This document shows positions 10,778-25,304 of a stretch of DNA of 64,000 bases, one piece after another. Source of the DNA: Ramlibacter pinisoli (GTDB lineage: Bacteria; Pseudomonadota; Gammaproteobacteria; Burkholderiales; Burkholderiaceae_C). The notes beneath the pieces were generated by a model that worked only from the letters and a program-made list of their open reading frames with translations, had not been told where the DNA came from and did not search any database. Position 1 is the first letter of the stretch. Each line of letters opens with the position of its first letter. The stretch is taken from contig NZ_WSEL01000009.1 of the NCBI RefSeq assembly GCF_009758015.1, positions 1,971,501-2,035,500 on the forward strand. Direction: 5' to 3'. The position numbers and the translations under genes are program-made.

Positions 10778-11277
10778 TTCTTCGGTGCACTCCCTGCTGC
10801 GGGCGCATTGCTGTTCGCGCCACTGCCCTCGGCCTTGTTGTAGAGGAACTGGCCGATGAGGTTCTCCAGTACCACGGCGGACTGGGTGGTGGAGATGGTA
10901 TCGCCCTGGGCGAGGTTCTTCTCGTCGGACCCGGCCTCGATCCCGATGTACTGCTCGCCCAACAGGCCGGCGGTGAGGATCTTCAGCGAGCTGTCCTTCG
11001 GGAACTGGTAGCGGCTCTCCAGCGCCAGCACGGCCCGGGCCTGGAAGCTCTTGTCGTCGAACACGATGGACTCGACGCGTCCGACCACGACGCCGGCGCT
11101 CTTGACCGCCGCCTGGCGCTTGAGTCCCCCGATGTTGTCGAACTTGGCGGTGACGCGGTAGGTCGACTGGAAGCTCAGGCTCAGCAGGTTGGCCGACTGC
11201 AGGGCCAGGAACAGGATGGCCGCCGCGCCCAGCAGCACGAACAGCCCCACCCACACGTCATTCTTGGATCGATCCAT
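10774..11277 (-). CDS. mlaD: MCE-domain lipid transport protein MlaD
   Basis: Inner-membrane-anchored periplasmic MCE protein; six copies form the hydrophobic channel of the MlaFEDB complex. The 167 residues contain one N-terminal membrane helix (VWVGLFVLLGAAAILFLALQ) and one MCE domain from about residue 38 (YRVTAKFDNIGGLKRQAAVKSAGVVVGRVESI), including the hydrophobic AGLLGEQYIGIEAG pore-loop region. A low-complexity Ala/Ser/Pro tail ends in PKK. It is nine bases from mlaE and overlaps mlaA by four. Confidence 0.96.
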   Translation of the reverse strand: MDRSKNDVWVGLFVLLGAAAILFLALQSANLLSLSFQSTYRVTAKFDNIGGLKRQAAVKSAGVVVGRVESIVFDDKSFQARAVLALESRYQFPKDSSLKILTAGLLGEQYIGIEAGSDEKNLAQGDTISTTQSAVVLENLIGQFLYNKAEGSGANSNAPAAGSAPKK

Positions 11278-11286
11278 AGCCTTGCC

Positions 11287-12069
11287 TCAGATGCTGAACA
11301 TCATGGCCGTGAGCACGAAGTCGAGTGCGAGCACCGACAGCGAGCCGACGACAACGGTGCGGGTGGTCGCCCGCGACACGCCCTCGGGCGTGGGATGCGC
11401 CTCGAATCCCTCGAGCAGCGCGATGAAGGTGACGGTGATGCCGAACACGACGCTCTTGATGACGCCGTTGCCGACGTCGCGCCAGACGTCGACGCCGCCC
11501 TGCATCTGGCTCCAGAAGGCGCCCTGGTCGACCCCGATCAGGAGCACACCCACGACGTAGCCGCCGATGATGCCGACCGCGCTGAACACCGCTGCCAGCA
11601 GCGGCAGGGCGACGATGCCGCCCCAGAAGCGGGGCGCGAGGATGCGCCGCACCGGGTCGACCGCCATCATTTCCATCGCGGACAGCTGTTCGCCGGCCTT
11701 CATCAGGCCGATCTCGGCCGTGAGCGAGGTCCCCGCGCGCCCGGCGAACAGCAGCGCCGTGACCACCGGCCCCAGTTCGCGCACCAGCGACAGGGCCACC
11801 AGCAGGCCCAGTGCCTCGGACGAGCCGTAGCGCTGCAACGTGTAGTAGCCCTGCAGCCCGAGCACGAAGCCGACGAACAGGCCCGACACCGTGATGATGG
11901 CCAGCGAGTAGTTGCCCAGGAAGTGGATCTGGTCGCGCACCAGGCCGAAACGGCGCAGCGCCGGCCCCGACAGGCCCAGCAGCCGCACGAACAGGCGGGC
12001 CCCCTGGCCCAGGTTGGCCAGGGCGGTGCGGGTCGCGAACCCGACGTCGGCAGGTTTCCACCAGCTCAT
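11287..12069 (-). CDS. mlaE: ABC-type lipid transport permease MlaE
   Basis: Membrane permease of the MlaFEDB complex, 260 residues, family-length, with five to six hydrophobic segments. Characteristic MlaE blocks are present: [46 protein letters not shown] and the C-terminal [21 protein letters not shown]. The start [15 protein letters not shown] lies in the four-base overlap with the mlaF stop. Confidence 0.96.
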   Translation of the reverse strand: MSWWKPADVGFATRTALANLGQGARLFVRLLGLSGPALRRFGLVRDQIHFLGNYSLAIITVSGLFVGFVLGLQGYYTLQRYGSSEALGLLVALSLVRELGPVVTALLFAGRAGTSLTAEIGLMKAGEQLSAMEMMAVDPVRRILAPRFWGGIVALPLLAAVFSAVGIIGGYVVGVLLIGVDQGAFWSQMQGGVDVWRDVGNGVIKSVVFGITVTFIALLEGFEAHPTPEGVSRATTRTVVVGSLSVLALDFVLTAMMFSI

Positions 12070-12884
12070 CCGCCCAGGCCTCCCCCGAAATCCTGTGCCA
12101 CGGTGGGCCCCGGGTAGTGGAACCGCACCGGCCCCTCGGGGCGGGCGTGGACGAACTGCGACACCAGCGGGTCGTCCGAGGCGCGCACCTGCTCGGGCGT
12201 GCCCTGGGCGGCGATGCGGCCGTTGGCCAGCACGATCACCTGGTCGGCGATGCGGAAGGTCTCCTCCAGGTCATGCGAGACCACGACGCTGGTGATGCCG
12301 AGGGTGTCGTTCAGGCGGCGGATGAGCTGCGCGGCCGTGCCGAGCGAGATCGGGTCGAGGCCGGCGAAGGGCTCGTCGTACATGACCAGTTCCGGGTCGA
12401 GGGCGATGGCGCGGGCCAGCGCCACGCGGCGCGCCATGCCGCCGGAGACTTCGCTGGGCATGAGGTCACGGGCGCCGCGCAGCCCCACCGCGTTGAGCTT
12501 CATCAGCACGATGTCCCGCACCAGGGCCTCGGGCAGCTCGGTGTGCTCGCGCAGCGGGAACGCGACGTTGTCGAACACCGACATGTCCGTGAACAAGGCC
12601 CCGAACTGGAACAGCATGCCCATGCGCCGGCGGATGGCGTAGAGGCCGGCGGCGTCCAGCGTCCCGACCTCCTGGCCGTCGAACGTGAGGCTGCCCTGCT
12701 GGGCCCGCACCTGGCCGCCGATCAGGCGCAGGACGGTGGTCTTGCCACCGCCGGAGGCACCCATCAGCGCCGTGACCTTGCCGCGCGGCACCGAGAAGCT
12801 CACCCCGTCCAGGATGCGGCGCGCGCCGTAGCCGAAGCTGAGCTCGCGGCAGACGACCAGGGCGCTATCGTGGGGTTCGGGCAT
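12066..12884 (-). CDS. mlaF: ABC-type lipid transport ATPase MlaF
   Basis: ATPase that powers the Mla inner-membrane complex, 272 residues. Walker A is [16 protein letters not shown], the signature is [14 protein letters not shown], and Walker B is [13 protein letters not shown]. The start [17 protein letters not shown] aligns with the known MlaF N terminus. An upstream Met would place coding sequence through a terminator-like hairpin and was rejected. No Shine-Dalgarno sequence is visible before the chosen ATG; the eight preceding bases are the T-rich tail of that hairpin. This is the first gene of the long mla-to-his run. Confidence 0.94.
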   Translation of the reverse strand: MPEPHDSALVVCRELSFGYGARRILDGVSFSVPRGKVTALMGASGGGKTTVLRLIGGQVRAQQGSLTFDGQEVGTLDAAGLYAIRRRMGMLFQFGALFTDMSVFDNVAFPLREHTELPEALVRDIVLMKLNAVGLRGARDLMPSEVSGGMARRVALARAIALDPELVMYDEPFAGLDPISLGTAAQLIRRLNDTLGITSVVVSHDLEETFRIADQVIVLANGRIAAQGTPEQVRASDDPLVSQFVHARPEGPVRFHYPGPTVAQDFGGGLGG

Positions 12885-12892
12885 GCGGAACG

Positions 12893-12915
12893 AAAAGGCC
12901 GGGGCGTGCCCGGCC
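12893..12915 (-). terminator. Intrinsic terminator between gltD and mlaF
   Basis: Read on the minus strand, a seven-base perfect stem (GGCCGGG with CCCGGCC) and a five-base loop are followed by TTTT. It lies 169 bases beyond the gltD stop and eight bases before the mlaF start codon. It fits a terminator for gltBD. The T-run is short, so leakage is likely. Its nearness to mlaF means that any mlaF message starting upstream must also contain it. Confidence 0.6.
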
Positions 12916-12934
12916 TGGCAATTCGGAACCGCCA

Positions 12935-12940
12935 ATGATA
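12935..12940 (-). promoter_or_regulatory. Possible -10 element for the mla operon
   Basis: TATCAT on the minus strand, about 50 bases upstream of the mlaF ATG, is the best -10-like hexamer in the gltD-mlaF gap. No convincing -35 element was found at the expected spacing. A transcript from here would carry the terminator-like hairpin in its leader. This is a weak call. Confidence 0.25.
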
Positions 12941-13083
12941 CGACCACCCTCCTCCCACTGCCGGGCTGGGGGTTCGCTCATCCGTCTGGAAGAACCGTCA
13001 GCCAAGGCCTGGCGGACCCCGTCGGCGGCCGCAAGAGCCATGCCCGGCGGCCCCTGGGTGCCTGCGGCTGGATCCGATCCGCC

Positions 13084-14550
<1,467 letters not shown>

Positions 14551-14574
14551 GTCCTGTTCCTCGTCGTCTCGCGC

Positions 14575-19302
<4,728 letters not shown>

Positions 19303-19335
19303 GGCACGCTCCAGAAGGGGGAATCAGGGTTTGCG

Positions 19336-19364
19336 AGCATAGTGCAGCGCAGCATCCGTGCCAA
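19336..19364 (-). promoter_or_regulatory. gltBD promoter with overlapping sigma70-like and sigma54-like signals
   Basis: On the minus strand TTGGCA (19359-19364) and TATGCT (19336-19341) are separated by exactly 17 bases, a good sigma70 pair. The same DNA reads TTGGCACGGATGCTGCG (19348-19364), which keeps the full TGGCACG -24 box and a GG-N10-GC spacing of a sigma54 promoter, with an imperfect -12 box. Nitrogen assimilation genes are often sigma54-dependent, so both readings are plausible. The gltB ATG is 33 bases downstream of the -10 hexamer. Confidence 0.6.
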
Positions 19365-19384
19365 GCAGAAATAATCGGGGTCAG
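19365..19384 (+). repeat. Left inverted end of the transposase element
   Basis: Reads gcagaaataatcggggtcag. Its reverse complement recurs at 20140-20158 with one base fewer. It begins directly next to the gltB promoter -35 hexamer. Confidence 0.75.
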
Positions 19385-19434
19385 ACTCCTAAAAATGGCA
19401 TCGCTTTCACTCCACCTCATAATTAAGGGACAGA

Positions 19435-20121
19435 TCAAATACCCTTGGGTCGACCCGGCTTGCGCGGTGTCGGCCGGCGCGGCGCCTCGCGCTCCAGGGT
19501 CTTCAGGAAGCCGGCGTCCCCCACGGCCCAGCCCCGCAACGTCGCGTCGGTGAGTAGCTGCTCCACCTCCTTGGCCACGCCCGCCGCCACCAGCTCGGTA
19601 TAGGCCTGCTCGCGGGCAAACGGGGTGTTGCCCAGGGACCAGAACAGCGGGTGCGGCGTGACCAGCCGGTCCTGCGTGCGGCCGGCATAGTGCCGATGGC
19701 TCGACCAGGCGTAGTCGGCCGGCGCGGCGACCAGCCCGGCACGCACCGGATTGAGGTCCAGGTAGGCCATGCAGGCCAGCAGGTAGGCATCGGCCTGCAC
19801 CAGGGTCGAGCGATACCGCCCCTCCCAGAGGGTGCCGGTGCGCTGCGTGCGCTGATTGAAGTACCGCACGTAGCTGCGCCCGACCGCCTGCATCATCGCC
19901 GCCAGCCCGCGCCCGCCTTCCGGCGTGGCCAGCAGGTGGAAATGGTTGTCCATCAGCACGTAGGCATGGACGGCGACGTCGTGTTCGCGGCTGGCGGACA
20001 GGAACAGGTCGAGCAACAGGCGCCGGTCGTCATCGTCGGCCACGATGGGCTGGCGGTTGTTGCCGCGCTGGATGACGTGGTGCGGGTAGCCGGGCAGCGT
20101 GAGGCGGGGAAGGCGGGCCAT
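19435..20121 (-). CDS. REP-associated tyrosine transposase-like protein
   Basis: HUH-type Y1 transposase of the IS200/RAYT superfamily, 228 residues, starting MARLPRLTLPGYPHHVIQRG. The HUH metal site is H60-F-H62 in LMDNHFHLL. The candidate nucleophilic tyrosine lies in GRSYVRYFNQ (Y84 or Y87), and LWEGRYRSTLV and YLDLNPVRAGLV are classic RAYT blocks. A basic C-terminal PRKPGRPKG tail resembles an AT-hook. A longer reading from a Met 35 codons upstream runs through the element's own right end and was rejected. RAYTs are typically single-copy domesticated transposases that mobilise short palindromic repeats; activity here is untested. Confidence 0.88.
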   Translation of the reverse strand: MARLPRLTLPGYPHHVIQRGNNRQPIVADDDDRRLLLDLFLSASREHDVAVHAYVLMDNHFHLLATPEGGRGLAAMMQAVGRSYVRYFNQRTQRTGTLWEGRYRSTLVQADAYLLACMAYLDLNPVRAGLVAAPADYAWSSHRHYAGRTQDRLVTPHPLFWSLGNTPFAREQAYTELVAAGVAKEVEQLLTDATLRGWAVGDAGFLKTLEREAPRRPTPRKPGRPKGI

Positions 20122-20139
20122 GAATGGAAAAAAGCGGAC

Positions 20140-20158
20140 CTGACCCCGATTATTCTGC
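20140..20158 (-). repeat. Right inverted end of the transposase element
   Basis: Reads ctgaccccgattattctgc on the plus strand, the reverse complement of the left end except for one deleted A. It lies 19 bases upstream of the transposase ATG, so it may overlap the transposase promoter. Confidence 0.75.
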
Positions 20159-20246
20159 TGACGCGAAGGCGAGGCCAGCGCCGACAGCGCCTGCAGGTAC
20201 ACGGCCAAAAATGCAGTGTTCAGCAAGCAGTTCCCCCGGAGCAGTC

Positions 20247-20426
20247 ATGCCCTTCGCCGTCTACATGGTCGGGTTCCTGGTGGTGATGGCGTGCGTGGTG
20301 TTCGCCGCCGTCGTCATCGGCGTCCCGCAGCAGTACCTCGCCATCGGCTTGGCGGTGCTGGTGGCGGTGGCCGCCGTCTTGCTGGTCAGCCGCATCCGCG
20401 CCCGCACGCCCTCCCGGCGCCCCTAA
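20247..20426 (+). CDS. Small two-helix membrane protein, unknown function
   Basis: A 59-residue protein starting MPFAVYMVGFLVV, with a CGGAG ribosome-binding site seven bases before the ATG. Two hydrophobic segments (about residues 5-25 and 30-48) flank a VPQQY turn, and a positively charged tail, RIRARTPSRRP, follows. The shape suggests a hairpin inner-membrane protein. No family was recognised. It stands alone on the plus strand, next to the transposase element and convergent with the methyltransferase gene, whose 3' end it overlaps by four bases. Confidence 0.6.
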   Translation: MPFAVYMVGFLVVMACVVFAAVVIGVPQQYLAIGLAVLVAVAAVLLVSRIRARTPSRRP

Positions 20427-21268
20427 GCGTCGGCCGGCAATCCCGGGTAGCGCACCGGCTCCAGCGACTCCAGGCCGAATTCCGCCAGCAAGGCGCGCAG
20501 CCGCTGGGCTGCGCTGCGCTTGCGCTGCCCGGTGCGCCGGGCCAGGATCAGCTCGTTCTTCAGGCTGTGCTCCCAGCCCACCAGTTCGGTCACCGTGACT
20601 TGGTAGCCGTTCGCCTCGAGGTAGAGGCAGCGCAGCACGTTGGTCAGCTGGCTGCCCAGTTCGCGCGTGTGCAGGGGGTGGCGCCAGAGCTCGGCCAGCG
20701 GCGTGCGCGCCAGCGACAAGGCCTTGGTCTGGCGCAAGGTGGCGGCAACTTCGGCCTGGCAGCACGGCACCAGCACAAGGGCGCGCGCCTGCTTGCGCAA
20801 GGCGAACGCGATGGCGTCGTCGGTGGCGGTGTCGCAGGCGTGCAGCGCCGTCACCAGGTCGATGGCGGCCGGCAGTTGCTGCGCGTCGGCCGCATCGGCG
20901 GCGCTGATCGCCAGGAACTGCATGCGCTCGAAACCCAGCCGCTGCGCCAGCGCGCGGGAGCGCTCGACCAGCTCGGCCCGGGTCTCGATGCCGTAGACGG
21001 TCCCACGGCCCAGCGCCTTGAGCGTCAGGTCGTACAGGATGAAGCCGAGGTACGACTTGCCGGCGCCGTGGTCGGCCACGGTCGGTCCCTCGTCGCTCGG
21101 GGGCAGCTCGCGCAGCAGGTCGTCGATGAACTGGTGCAGGTGGTAGACCTGCTTGAGCTTGCGGCGCGAGTCCTGGTTGAGCTTGCCGTCACGGGTGAGG
21201 ATGTGCAGCTCCTTCAGGAGCTCCACCGACTGCCCGGGCCGCAGGTCCGGTTCGCGCACGCCGCTCAT
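20423..21268 (-). CDS. SAM-dependent methyltransferase (GSTCD/METTL25-type domain)
   Basis: A 281-residue class I methyltransferase. The SAM-binding motif is VADHGAGKSYLGFILYDLTL, with GIETRAELV as the acidic loop, and a DLVTALHACDTATDDAI motif IV region. A conserved LVLVPCCQAEVAATL segment (PCCQ) is typical of the methyltransferase domain found in GSTCD and METTL25-like proteins. Its substrate is unknown; an RNA substrate is possible by analogy. It is the last gene of the dgt-MFS-DUF1415 run, overlapping the DUF1415 stop by four bases. Confidence 0.8.
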   Translation of the reverse strand: MSGVREPDLRPGQSVELLKELHILTRDGKLNQDSRRKLKQVYHLHQFIDDLLRELPPSDEGPTVADHGAGKSYLGFILYDLTLKALGRGTVYGIETRAELVERSRALAQRLGFERMQFLAISAADAADAQQLPAAIDLVTALHACDTATDDAIAFALRKQARALVLVPCCQAEVAATLRQTKALSLARTPLAELWRHPLHTRELGSQLTNVLRCLYLEANGYQVTVTELVGWEHSLKNELILARRTGQRKRSAAQRLRALLAEFGLESLEPVRYPGLPADA

Positions 21269-21825
21269 GCCGGGCCCACCCCCAGGGCTGCCCAGCCATC
21301 GGCGCCGAGGTCGCGCAGCTTCGCCACGTTGGCGCCGAAGATCGCCTCCGCCTCCGGGAAGGCGGCCACGGCCCGGTCGATGCTGGCCTCGCGCAGCAGG
21401 TGCAACGTCGGATAGGGCGCCCGGTTGCTGGCATTGGCCGGGTCGGCGGGATCGGCGCCGCCGAACACGTAGGCCGGATGGAAGCTCGCCAGCTGCACGA
21501 CGCCGTCGAGGCCGCGCCGGCTGACCAGCCGCTCGCCCGCACGCACCAGGTCCAGGAACAGCAGGAACTCGTCGAACCCCTGCGGCACTACCAGCAGCGT
21601 CGTGTCGCGCTGCTCCGCGTCCTGCGCCAGCAGCTCGGTCAGCTCGGCATCGAGGGCCTCCAGCACGTCGCCGAACGCACTGGCGCTGCAGACGGCGACG
21701 TGGACCTGGCCCTTGACGTGGACCGCCTTGGCGAACGGGCACAGGTTGAGCCCGATCACGGCGCGCTCGAGCCAGCGATGCATCGCACCGGTGACCTGCT
21801 CGGGCGTCGTGGCGGGGACCGTCAT
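21265..21825 (-). CDS. DUF1415 family protein
   Basis: A 186-residue conserved protein of unknown function. The family pattern is clear: WLERAVIGLNLCPFAKAV at the N terminus, TTLLVVPQGFDEFLLFLDLV in the middle, and QLASFHPAYVFGGADPADPANASNRAPYPTLHLLRE toward the end. A conserved Cys (GLNLCPFA) and His (SFHPAYVF) suggest a catalytic or metal-binding site, but none is established. The start MTVPATTPEQV was chosen; MPLP four codons upstream is also possible. It lies 13 bases after the MFS gene. Confidence 0.88.
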   Translation of the reverse strand: MTVPATTPEQVTGAMHRWLERAVIGLNLCPFAKAVHVKGQVHVAVCSASAFGDVLEALDAELTELLAQDAEQRDTTLLVVPQGFDEFLLFLDLVRAGERLVSRRGLDGVVQLASFHPAYVFGGADPADPANASNRAPYPTLHLLREASIDRAVAAFPEAEAIFGANVAKLRDLGADGWAALGVGPA

Positions 21826-21838
21826 GGGGAGCGGCATT

Positions 21839-23029
21839 CTAGTGGCCGCGCAGGGGCGGCAAGCGCGATGCCACGGCCGCCAGCGCGAGCCCGGCGAGGG
21901 CACAGCCGCCGGTGACCAGCCAGCTCGACTCCCAGCCGCCGGCCCGCGAGGCCACCCAGGCCACCAGCGGCGGTCCGGCGAACTGGCCGATCGCCGACCA
22001 CTGTTGCATCCAGCCGACCGTGGTCGACACGGTTCGCTCGCCCGGCGCCAGGCGCACTGCCAGCGAGAACAGCGTGCCGGGAATGACGCCGCCGATGCCC
22101 GACAGGGCCAGCACGCCGGCATAGCGCAGCAGCGCGCCGGCTGCGCCCTCGCCTGCCAGCGGCGAAAAGGCCAGCACGCCGCCCACTCCCATGGAGAAGA
22201 ATCCCAGCGCCAGCAGGCGTGGCGCCCGCACGCCGCGTTGCAGCAGCCGGCCGGAGGCCAGGTTGCCGACGATGTTGACGGCGGCCGCGCCAGCCGTCGC
22301 CAGCGCCGTCCATCCCGGCGCCAGCCCGGCATCGCGGTAGATCGACGGCAGGAAGCCGATGACGGCCAGCCACTGCGCCGAATAGGCGCCGAACGCCAGC
22401 GCCACCAGCCAGGGGCCGGGCGCCCCCAGGGTCTGGGCGACCCGCGTTCCGACGTCGGCCGCTGCACCGGCGTGGCGATCGGGCGGCAACGCGCGTCCCA
22501 GCCAGACCGCCATCACGAGCGAGAAGGCGCCGAGCAACCACCACCAGGCCGGCCAGCCCGCCCACGCGATCCAGGCCGGGCCGACCAGCAGCGCGAGCGC
22601 CGTCGCGACCGGCATGAAGGTGCTCCAGAGGCCGAGCATCGGACTCAGGCGCTCGGCCGGCACCAGCCGGCGGATCAGGGCCGGCGCGGGCAGCGAGCCG
22701 AGCAGGAAGCCGAGCCCTTCCACCGCGCGCAGCACCAGCAGGGGTGCCGGCGCAGTCACCCAGCCGCCGGCGATGCTGGCGGCGGCGGTGAGCAGCAGGC
22801 CCGCGACCATGGTGCGCTTGGCACCGATGCTGTCCGCCGCGAGTCCGACCACCAATCCCAATGTCATGCCGGCCAGTTGCACCAGCGAGAGCAGGAAGCC
22901 GGCCTGCACCAGGCTCAGGCCCAGTGCCTCGCGCAGCACCGGCAGCGCGGGCGGGAGCTTGCCCACGTGCAGGGCCGCCGCCACCCCGGCCAGCAGCACC
23001 AGCCAGGCGGAGGACCGTTGGACGCTCAA
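21839..23029 (-). CDS. Major facilitator superfamily transporter
   Basis: A 396-residue inner-membrane transporter with about 12 hydrophobic segments. The cytoplasmic loop 2-3 motif appears as GLAADSIGAKRTMV (degenerate GxxxDxxGxRR). The pattern resembles the CynX/NimT-like group, which moves small anions or drugs, but the substrate cannot be read from the sequence. Its ATG overlaps the dgt stop by four bases, so it is translationally coupled to dgt. Confidence 0.85.
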   Translation of the reverse strand: MSVQRSSAWLVLLAGVAAALHVGKLPPALPVLREALGLSLVQAGFLLSLVQLAGMTLGLVVGLAADSIGAKRTMVAGLLLTAAASIAGGWVTAPAPLLVLRAVEGLGFLLGSLPAPALIRRLVPAERLSPMLGLWSTFMPVATALALLVGPAWIAWAGWPAWWWLLGAFSLVMAVWLGRALPPDRHAGAAADVGTRVAQTLGAPGPWLVALAFGAYSAQWLAVIGFLPSIYRDAGLAPGWTALATAGAAAVNIVGNLASGRLLQRGVRAPRLLALGFFSMGVGGVLAFSPLAGEGAAGALLRYAGVLALSGIGGVIPGTLFSLAVRLAPGERTVSTTVGWMQQWSAIGQFAGPPLVAWVASRAGGWESSWLVTGGCALAGLALAAVASRLPPLRGH

Positions 23030-24156
23030 GGCAACAGGCGGCGGCCGGTCAGCCGCTCGTGTTCACGGGCAGCGAAGCGGTCGGTCATGCCCGCGATGTA
23101 GTCGGCGATGCTGCGCTCGCGGTTGGCCTTGCCGGCGAACGCGGGCGGCATCTGCGCCGGGTCGGCGGCGTAGGCCGCGAACAGCTCGCGCACCACCTGC
23201 TTGGCCTGCCCCGTCATCTCCATCACCTGGGGATGGCGGTACAGGTTGCGCAGCAGGAACTGCTTGAGCTCGGCCGACTGGTCCCGCATGGGCCCGCTGA
23301 ACTGCACCAGCGGCGGCTGCCGCCGCGCGGCATCGGCACTGTCGACACCGGCGGCCTGCAGGGCCGTTCGGGTGGCGTCGATGACGTCGTAGACCTGGGC
23401 CGACAGCATGCGGCGGATCGCCTCGTACAACAGGCGGCGGCCCTCCAGCTGCGGGTGCTCGGCCAGCGTCTCGTCGCGGTGGCGCGCGAACAGCGCCACC
23501 GCGTCGAGCTGCTCCATGGCCAGCAGCCCGGAGCGCACGCCGTCGTCGATGTCGTGCGCGTTGTAGGCGATCTCGTCGGCCAGGTTGCACAGCTGCGCCT
23601 CGAGGGCGGGCTGGGTGCGGTCGAGGAAGCGGCGCCCGACGCCGTCCGGCTCGGCGGCCTCGAGCCGTTGCGCATTGGCGCGCGAGCAGTGCTTGAGGAT
23701 GCCCTCGCGGGTCTCGAAGCTGAGATTCAGGCCGTCGAAGAGCGGATAGCGCTCCTCCAGTTCGTCGACCACGCGCAGGCTCTGCAGGTTGTGCTCGAAG
23801 CCGCCGAACGGCCCCATGCAGTCGTTCAGCGCGTCCTGGCCGGCGTGCCCGAACGGCGTGTGGCCCAGGTCGTGGGCGAGCGCGACGGCCTCGACCAGGT
23901 CCTCGTCCAGCCCCAGCGGGCGGGCGATCGAGCGCCCCAGTTGCGCGACCTCCAGCGAGTGCGTCATCCGCGTGCGGAACAGGTCGCCCTCGTGGTTGAG
24001 GAACACCTGCGTCTTGTAGACCAGCCGGCGGAAGGCGGTGGAATGCACGATGCGGTCGCGATCGCGCTGGTATTCGGTGCGGGTCGGTGCCGGCGGCTCC
24101 GGATGGCGCCGTCCGCGCGAGCGCGCCGGGTCGCTGGCGTAGGAAGCGAGGCTCAT
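23026..24156 (-). CDS. dgt: Deoxyguanosinetriphosphate triphosphohydrolase-like protein
   Basis: HD-domain dNTP triphosphohydrolase of 376 residues, releasing deoxynucleoside and triphosphate. Metal-binding residues are H66 (RTRMTHSLEVAQ), H95-D96 (ALAHDLGHTPFGHAG) and an aspartate in the NLADEIAYNAHDIDD stretch. The N-terminal RGRRHPEPPAPTRTEYQRDRDRI is the family's usual opening. It lies 28 bases after aroB and overlaps the MFS gene. Position downstream of aroKB is conserved in betaproteobacteria. Confidence 0.94.
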   Translation of the reverse strand: MSLASYASDPARSRGRRHPEPPAPTRTEYQRDRDRIVHSTAFRRLVYKTQVFLNHEGDLFRTRMTHSLEVAQLGRSIARPLGLDEDLVEAVALAHDLGHTPFGHAGQDALNDCMGPFGGFEHNLQSLRVVDELEERYPLFDGLNLSFETREGILKHCSRANAQRLEAAEPDGVGRRFLDRTQPALEAQLCNLADEIAYNAHDIDDGVRSGLLAMEQLDAVALFARHRDETLAEHPQLEGRRLLYEAIRRMLSAQVYDVIDATRTALQAAGVDSADAARRQPPLVQFSGPMRDQSAELKQFLLRNLYRHPQVMEMTGQAKQVVRELFAAYAADPAQMPPAFAGKANRERSIADYIAGMTDRFAAREHERLTGRRLLP

Positions 24157-24184
24157 CGGGTTGCCGGCGCGGGCGCCCCGCCGC

Positions 24185-25279
24185 TCAGGCGGTGCAGTGC
24201 GCGATGACGTCGCGGACCATGGCCTCGGGCGCCGGCCGCACCGCGGCCCGCCCGGGCGCGTCGATGACGATGAAGCGGATGTCGCCCGCCTCGGCCTTCT
24301 TGTCCAGGCGCATCATGGCCAGGTAGCGGTCGGCGCCGAACGCCGGGCCGCGCACCGGCAGCCCCGCCGCCTGCACCAGGCGCGTCAGGCGCGCGACGAA
24401 GGCGTCGTCGACCAGCCCGAGCCGTTGCGACAGGTGGGCCGCCATCACCATGCCGCAACCGACGGCCTCGCCGTGCAGCCACTCGCCGTAGCCCAGGCCG
24501 GCCTCGATGGCATGGCCGAAGGTGTGGCCGAAGTTGAGGATCGCCCGCAGGCCGGACTCGCGCTCGTCCTGGCCCACGACCCAGGCCTTGATCTCGCAGC
24601 TGCGCTGTACGGCCCGCGCCAGGGCGGCCGGCTCGCGCCGCAGCAGCTGGTCGAGGTCGGCCTCGATCCAGTCGAGGAACGGCATGTCGGCGATGGGGCC
24701 GTACTTGATCACTTCCGCCAGGCCGGCGCTGAACTCCCGCGGCGGCAGGGTCTTCAGGGTGTCCAGGTCGCAGACCACGCGGGCCGGCTGGTAGAACGCA
24801 CCCACCATGTTCTTGCCCAGCGGGTGGTTGATGCCGGTCTTGCCACCGACCGAGGAATCGACCTGCGCCAGCAGCGTGGTGGGCACCTGCACGAACGGCA
24901 CGCCGCGCATGTAGCTCGCGGCGGCGAAGCCGGTCATGTCGCCGACGACGCCGCCGCCGAGGGCGAACAGCACCGTCTTGCGGTCGCAGCCGTGCGACAG
25001 CAGGGCATCGAAGATGCGGTTCAGGGTCTGCCAGTCCTTGTGCGCCTCGCCATCGGGCAGCACCACGGTGTGCACGGCGCGGTAGTGCGGCGCCAGCGCC
25101 TTCTGCAGGCCGGCCAGGTAGAGCGGCGCCACGGTGTCGTTGGTCACCACCAGCGCCGCGGCCGCCTTCGGCAGGCCCGACCAGGTCGATGCCGCGCCGA
25201 GCAGTCCGGTGCCGATGACGATGGGGTAGCTGCGATCCCCGAGCGCGATCGGGACCTGGTGAAGCGTGGCAGGCGGCAT
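24185..25279 (-). CDS. aroB: 3-dehydroquinate synthase AroB
   Basis: Second step of the shikimate pathway: NAD-dependent cyclisation of DAHP to 3-dehydroquinate, with divalent metal. The 364-residue protein has [19 protein letters not shown] for the nucleotide loop, [25 protein letters not shown] for substrate phosphate binding, and metal ligands in [29 protein letters not shown]. The gene is 25 bases from aroK and followed by dgt. Confidence 0.97.
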   Translation of the reverse strand: MPPATLHQVPIALGDRSYPIVIGTGLLGAASTWSGLPKAAAALVVTNDTVAPLYLAGLQKALAPHYRAVHTVVLPDGEAHKDWQTLNRIFDALLSHGCDRKTVLFALGGGVVGDMTGFAAASYMRGVPFVQVPTTLLAQVDSSVGGKTGINHPLGKNMVGAFYQPARVVCDLDTLKTLPPREFSAGLAEVIKYGPIADMPFLDWIEADLDQLLRREPAALARAVQRSCEIKAWVVGQDERESGLRAILNFGHTFGHAIEAGLGYGEWLHGEAVGCGMVMAAHLSQRLGLVDDAFVARLTRLVQAAGLPVRGPAFGADRYLAMMRLDKKAEAGDIRFIVIDAPGRAAVRPAPEAMVRDVIAHCTA

Positions 25280-25304
25280 AAGCCCGCCAGTGTAAGGCGC
25301 GGGT

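Larger units (their letters stand above)
19365..20158. mobile_element. Small Y1-transposase (RAYT-like) element with inverted ends
   Basis: A ~794-base unit bounded by near-identical inverted sequences of 20 and 19 bases, carrying a single transposase gene on the minus strand. It separates gltB from the dgt-MFS-DUF1415-methyltransferase genes, which in related genomes usually lie close to gltB. No target-site duplication was recognised, as expected for single-strand HUH transposition. The left boundary touches the -35 region of the gltB promoter. Element limits are inferred from the inverted ends. Confidence 0.6.
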
